NCBI GenBank assembly: GCA_023678885.1
Contig: CM042982.1
Location: forward strand, 8,122,001-8,186,000
Source: Pogostemon cablin
Lineage: Eukaryota > Streptophyta > Magnoliopsida > Lamiales > Lamiaceae
Length of the DNA: 64,000 bases
Direction of reading: 5' to 3'
Within the stretch, counting starts at the first letter, position 1. Every line of letters starts with the position of its first letter. The translations under genes were made by a program, and so were the position numbers. The notes beneath the pieces were generated by a model, which saw only the letters and a program-made list of their open reading frames with translations, did no database searches and had not been told where the DNA came from. Below, piece by piece: positions 59,109-64,000 of the stretch.

Positions 59109-59137
59109 CCCGTGCATCGCACGGGTTAAAACACTAG
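59109..59137 (+). mobile_element. Helitron 3' terminus
   Basis: cccgtgc-atc-gcacggg forms a 7-bp stem with a 3-base loop (59109-59125), then eight bases, then CTAG (59134-59137) followed by T. This is the canonical Helitron 3' end (hairpin, CTRR, insertion next to T). Confidence 0.88.
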
Positions 59138-59847
59138 TTTACTTAATGAACCTCAATAAATATAAATGAATTTTTTATTTTTACTAAATATACCCTAATA
59201 ATGTCATGTTAGCCTTTTAATATAGAAACTTAGCACTGTATACTTCACAACTATTTAATCCAAACCGGGTCTAAAGACAAATCCCCCAAACCAACGTCGC
59301 CATTGTATTGTTGTAGTCCTTAATGATCGTGCCCGACCCGGATCCTGTTTTAGGTTGGTCGGGTGGCTTTTGGAAATCGATTGCAAGACATGGCTTTTCG
59401 TCCACCCAATAACCCCAAATCTGAATTTTAAAGTCACTTCTTTCACAAACTTTTTTCCAGCTGGACACGATAACCAAGATATCTAGGCTAGGCCATATTT
59501 TCAAACGCATCTTCTATACCCTTCCTGTATACATAAGTTCCACCCCTTAATTCCTTTTGTGTTGGTATCGTAAAATTCATTTTTTGTATAGGTGTTCGAT
59601 TATTTGACGAGAACTGACGAACATCGCCATGAGTATAACTCATATTTACGATTAAAAGACTGTGGTAATGATGGGGTATGTTTAGTAATGTATTTAAGGG
59701 GTGGGGCATGCTTAGTAATGTATTTAAAATTATACATTTTTATAAGGGTATTTAAGTCATTTGAATTAAAATATTTAAATTAAAATTTTTTTTTTGGTAT
59801 GTTTAATAATTTTGGGGTACAAATAGCTGAAAAAAAATTCAAATTGG
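59138..59847. other. Spacer between the Helitron and the SCPL pseudogene
   Basis: No gene supported. Overlapping short frames on the - strand at 59255-59709 show no known domain. The stretch 59270-59480 is GC-richer and unidentified. Confidence 0.4.
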
Positions 59848-62800
59848 TTAGGGAGGAAGCGTTTGATCTCTGAGAAAATGGTTAAGCAGCAGCAGAGCTT
59901 CTTTTGGCTTAAATGTAGGGACCTGATGTCCTGCTCCTCTCACCGTAACAAATCTCAGCCCTTCATATTTTACCGTCCATCCACCTACCTGTAAATATAA
60001 TCTCATTTTTTAATTATTATTAAATTCACATAAAGATTATATGATGAAATCAATTGCAAAAATATCTCATGAAAATGCTCATATATATGATACAGATTTG
60101 TAAGATGTGTTAAAAGTATAATTGTCGTATAGATAAAATATATTTATTAATTTAGGGATGGCAACGGGCCGGGGCGGGCCGGGTACCTAGGTGGCTCGCC
60201 CCGCCCTGGCCTCCAATTCCCCCGGACCGCCCAGTCATGTACCCCGCTTCGGGTCGATTATTAGGACATGTGCCCCGCCCCATTTTTTTTAAAAAAAAAT
60301 TGTTTTTTGATAAATTATAATACATTCAAATAGAAAATTTTAAATTAAAATAAAGTGGAATAAATTTAAATTATAAATTAAATAATTAAGCTTAATTTTC
60401 ATTTTTAAATTTTTTTTATTTCATTATATATTTAATGATATACTATATAATATTTTAATAAAGAATTTTGTAATAATTACTTATAATTACCATACATGAT
60501 TTATTTTATTTAAATTAAGTAAAAATGTATGTATAATATATATCAATAAATTATATTATATAATAAATATTTTAAATAAAAATTTTTAATATTTTATTAC
60601 GAGGCAGGGCGGGGCGAGGCTAGGACCCAGACCCGCCTCATTCTCTCTGCGAGGCAGGGGCAGGCTGAGTACGGGCCGGACCAAATTGTCATCCCTAGTA
60701 GTGTTAGGAGTAATAGTTAATTAAAGTATAATGAATAATCATTAAAATATAATTTTAGGATATTATAATATAATTCATTACCAACATACATCTTCATTTA
60801 TCAATACATATTTTACCTATATAATAAATATTGTTTAATAAAAGGTCTTACACGTCTCACATATAACCGTCTCGTTCATAAGAGAGTGTTAGTCGTGAAA
60901 TAAAATTTAAGTAATTTATTAGGAACATAAAGATAAATTATTCAATAGATTATGTTTGAATTTAATCTTTTAATAAGGTTTCATGCTGTTGTCCTTGCAT
61001 TATGTATGATATAATTACTATTCTTCTTCAAAGAGAAACATTTAGTCTTTTCAAGAGTTAAACTAGACAATTTAAAAAGTCTACTTTGAAAATAAAAATA
61101 AATAAAAAAGACATCCAATTACATGAAAGTATGTCTTTGGAAACCATGACCATATATAATTTCAAACAAGTAGTCTTACCCATGTATTGTTTGAAAATTA
61201 GTTGGATTATAAATTTCAGAATTTAAAATAGTTTTAGAAATTAGTTAATTAAATTATTTTTTAAAAAAATACCTGGTTGTTGTAGGTGTACCAAGGAGTC
61301 CAATCCTTATTTATATGTATTCCCAGCTTCTTCAATGAATATCTAGTAGCTGTCACTGGAACTCTACCATCTGTATCTCCACTGTTTTTTATTATCACAA
61401 AATTAATATTAATTAACTAAATTACAAAATTAGGTGTGCTAATTAAATAAATACTATATTTCATTAATAAATTACCTGAAACCCCAAACTCTCACATTCG
61501 CCTTAATAAGCTTTTTAATAATTGGGAGTACAGAAGCTGGTCTATCCTTCCAACCCGTAATAATATCACTGCAAATTATACATCAATTGTGAGTTTTTTT
61601 AAAACGAGACACTGCTATTTTATTCTCTCTTTAAATAAATTACACAATTTAGAAAATTTTATATCACAGTTTTCATTTTATTTATTTTATTAATCTCTCA
61701 AAACCAATCATCAAATGATTCAATTTAATTTTTTAGTGTAACCTCTAATGAGATCATGTGTTGAAAAGATTGTGAAAAAATGAATACGCCCACCCCCAAC
61801 GGGCGCCCTGCATTACGACCCAATAGAGTGATGGAGAAATAAATCATAATAAGTTAACTGATCAATACAACTAGAATATTACCTAATGCATATACGAGGA
61901 GCCTCCTATCTAGAGATATATTGATAATATAAACATGTGATTTTTGGGTAAATAAGGAATAGTTAATAATCATAATATTTGTAGGTTTTTCAAAACTTAC
62001 AAATAGATATTGTGATTACTATAAACAACAAGATTTGTTTGGGTCTTGAATCCACATACACGAAATTTAAGAGAATTTAGTTTTTATACTAATTTGTGGA
62101 TAGTGTAATCAATTTACGTAATACTCCGAATAAACTATTACTCGCTATGTAATGTGTAAGGTAAAGATAACAAATTTGGAATTAAAATATATTTTGTGCA
62201 GTGAAGTTTATAGTTGTGGAACGATGAAAATGGAAAGTGTGATTAGAAATATTAATAGTTTTTGTGTAAATCTCATGAAAAATAAGTATTTTATAATTTA
62301 TCGTTAACGTTTTGTGTACCTGCAATGTAAAAATCATGAGATTTAAATTGTGGGAACCTTCTGAACCAGCCCACCAAAAAGTTGTATGAATCCACAGCTG
62401 GATTATTAAAATTAACAGTAATGTAAATATAAAAAATAATAATCTGCAAATTACAAAATCATTGAGATGAAAAAAAAGATTAATTCATTAAATATTTTAA
62501 ATAAATAATAAGGCAAATTATATGATGATATTGTGTTAATGAATGACCTGTAATAGCGTCTCCAAGCTCCTTGATATCACTACTTGTGTTTGTGTATGAG
62601 AAACCAACCCCAACTGGGGATTCCAAAAATAGCAAATTTACAGCTGCAAATTAACATCAATTTAATTATTCAAATGAAAGATTTTTGTGAAATTATCCTA
62701 TTGAAATGTTAAGTAACAAATAAAAAGTAATAATATTTCAATGAAAGGTGAATGATGTAATGCACTGGAATATTTCACAAATAACTTATAGTATAAATAA

Positions 62801-63011
62801 AAAATAACCATATATTTTTTTTAAATGATCATATCTTTAATAAGAAAAACGATAAAAATAAAAAAAAACTTAAAATTGGTATATATATAGAGTAAAGTAG
62901 GTACCTTTGTTCCAAGTGTGGTTATTAAACTTGAGCTCTGGTTTACTTTCTGAGGGAAAAAAGGGCCAAACTCTTCTGATTGCCCATACCCTATAGATGA
63001 ACACCCTGGCC
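59848..63011 (-). pseudogene. SCPL pseudogene, paralogue of the gene at 36898-43158
   Basis: Recognisable exons on the - strand, numbered as in the intact copy: exon 2 63011-62905, exon 3 62643-62548, exon 4 62397-62320, exon 8 61568-61476, exon 9 61381-61273, exon 10 59988-59848 (stop TAA). Splice sites of these are intact. Lesions: exon 2 is 4 bases shorter, shifting the frame after F-F-P. Exon 4 is 15 bases shorter; the loss removes I-S-G-E-S-Y, including the nucleophilic serine. Exons 5-7 are absent from 61569-62319. Exon 1 was not found and should lie beyond the window, given a 1.9-kb intron 1 in the other copy. The retained catalytic Asp (G-D-T-D-G-R-V-P) and His (G-A-G-H-Q-V-P) segments are unchanged, so decay seems recent. 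Transcription cannot be judged. Confidence 0.88.
60153..60697. mobile_element. TAGGGATGGCAAC-type MITE with GC-rich ends, in the last intron of the pseudogene
   Basis: Left end TAGGGATGGCAACGGGCC and right end TTGTCATCCCTA are inverted copies. GC-rich arms (ggggcgggccgggtacc, gaggcagggcggggcgagg) flank a very AT-rich middle. This class is common in plants (hAT-like). The expected 8-bp duplication was not found. Confidence 0.65.
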
Positions 63012-64000
63012 CTGAAAATTGAAATCAATATTTTATTTTTAAAAATGAAACCAAAATTAGGAGTAATTAAGAGTACTAAAACATTCACTTTTTCACATTT
63101 TGTAATTTACTTTTATCCACATTCAAATTTTAATTTTAATTGATTATTTAAAAATATTAATTTCTTATTTTAGTACTTAAATAATTATATTATATTATGT
63201 GAATCTACGTTCTACCTGTATTTTTTTTCTTTTGCTAATGAACTGAGTGTCATTGAACTTGGAGTACTGGTGAGTTTAAACTCATCTATTCACATTAGTA
63301 AGAGTTAAATACATTTTGGTTTATAAAATTTGCAACCAACTAAATGCCCTAAAACTTATAAGCCCGTCGAATATTAGGTTTTAATTGAATTTTTGAATAA
63401 TTTTTTTCTTAAACAGGGTTTACATTTCAATATTCACATAAAATTATATGAGAGTATAATAAATAATTGACAAATATTTATATAGGATCATCTCATGAGT
63501 TTTCTAATTGGAACATATAAATAAAAGTGATATATGATTAACTATTTAATAAATACTCTCTCCGTCCCATAAAACCTTTCACACTTTCCTCATTTGTTTG
63601 TCTCACAAAACATTTACACACATCTCATTACTTAATATTTTTTTATTACCTAAAAATACTACAATACCCTCCAAAGTTAATAAAGTTGGCCAAAAAGTAC
63701 AATTTTTTTTAAATAATGTGAAACAGTAAATGTGAAAAGTATTATGGGATGAAAGCAGTAATTTATTACATCGATATCACACGCTAAATTATTTGAGTCA
63801 ATCAACAATATCCCAGTTTCATTAATCCTAGTGTGTTCGGTGGATTGTGGGATTTTTTATAGGAAATATTATTTTCGTCAGTCTCAAAAATTTCTATTTT
63901 ACCATTTTAAACATCATTCTAAATCTAATCATAATTAGATAAATTAGATAAATTTTATTTTAATGATATTATCACTCTGCATGCATCCGGTAAATTTGTT
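63012..64000. other. Probable intron 1 of the SCPL pseudogene
   Basis: AT-rich, no exon seen up to the end of the window. It contains one MITE. Confidence 0.45.
63556..63758. mobile_element. Stowaway-like MITE (family B)
   Basis: TA-CTCTCTCCGTCCCATAAAACC...TATTATGGGATGAAAGCAG-TA, 203 bp, a shorter relative of 48790-49072. Confidence 0.85.

Larger units (their letters stand above)
49577..59137 (+). mobile_element. Non-autonomous Helitron with gene fragments (5' boundary unknown)
   Basis: The 3' end is clear (hairpin plus CTAG followed by T). Upstream lie short exon-like pieces bounded by splice sites, AT-rich intron-like spacers and a large internal duplication, as in gene-capturing plant Helitrons. 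No Rep/helicase coding is seen. I could not find a TC 5' terminus; the given start is simply the (TA)n tract beyond which the character changes. Confidence 0.5.

Noticed and set aside
61569..62319. Exons 5-7 of the SCPL pseudogene hidden in this interval
   Set aside because: Read on the - strand, no match to the H-Y-V-P-Q-L-A, G-N-A-V-I-N-D or R-G-Y-D-P-C segments of the intact gene was seen.

Overview
The window is AT-rich nuclear DNA of a flowering plant, probably a eudicot. The evidence is intron-split genes of plant families, Athila-type gypsy and copia retrotransposons, CACTA and Helitron transposons, and many Stowaway-like MITEs with the CTCCCTCCGTCCC end. The species cannot be named from the sequence. 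Host genes take up little of the window; most of it is layered transposable elements.

Layout. (1) 0-4.5 kb: the 3' exon of a small membrane-protein gene (At5g23160-like, + strand) and a cluster of MITEs. (2) 4.5-29.6 kb: one nest of elements inside each other. An old, decayed copia element (LTRs 4498-4963 and 29171-29638, - strand) has been split by an Athila-type solo LTR (8347-10036, TSD ttaag), by a CACTA transposon (10270-22067, TSD ata) that itself holds an Athila-like gag-protease element (12157-21082) and a MITE, and by a second copia (23581-28792). (3) 29.6-36.9 kb: a SINE-like insert with a perfect 20-bp duplication, a 5'-truncated LINE, an Athila-type LTR and short tandem repeats. 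(4) 36.9-43.2 kb: a ten-exon, apparently intact serine carboxypeptidase-like (SCPL) gene on the - strand, the best supported gene here. One of its introns holds a MITE that carries a foreign GC-richer insert. (5) 43.8-49.1 kb: MITEs and two small CACTA-like elements. (6) About 49.6-59.1 kb: a non-autonomous Helitron. Its 3' end is clear and its 5' end was not found. It carries exon fragments resembling a RING1-type E3 ligase and callose synthase, and a 2.2-2.7 kb internal duplication. (7) 59.8-63.0 kb: a second SCPL copy on the - strand, a pseudogene that has lost exons 5-7, the codons for the nucleophilic serine, and its frame in exon 2. Exon 1 should lie beyond the window.

The two SCPL copies form a same-strand pair whose ~16.7 kb spacer is almost wholly transposon. 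No bacterial-style operon, CRISPR array or rRNA/tRNA gene was found. No new system can be claimed. The least ordinary signals are the dyad-containing ~80-bp repeat arrays that recur in LTR, coding and 3' regions of the Athila-like element, the Helitron with host exon fragments, and the insert inside the intronic MITE. All exon boundaries, duplications and mismatch counts were read by hand.
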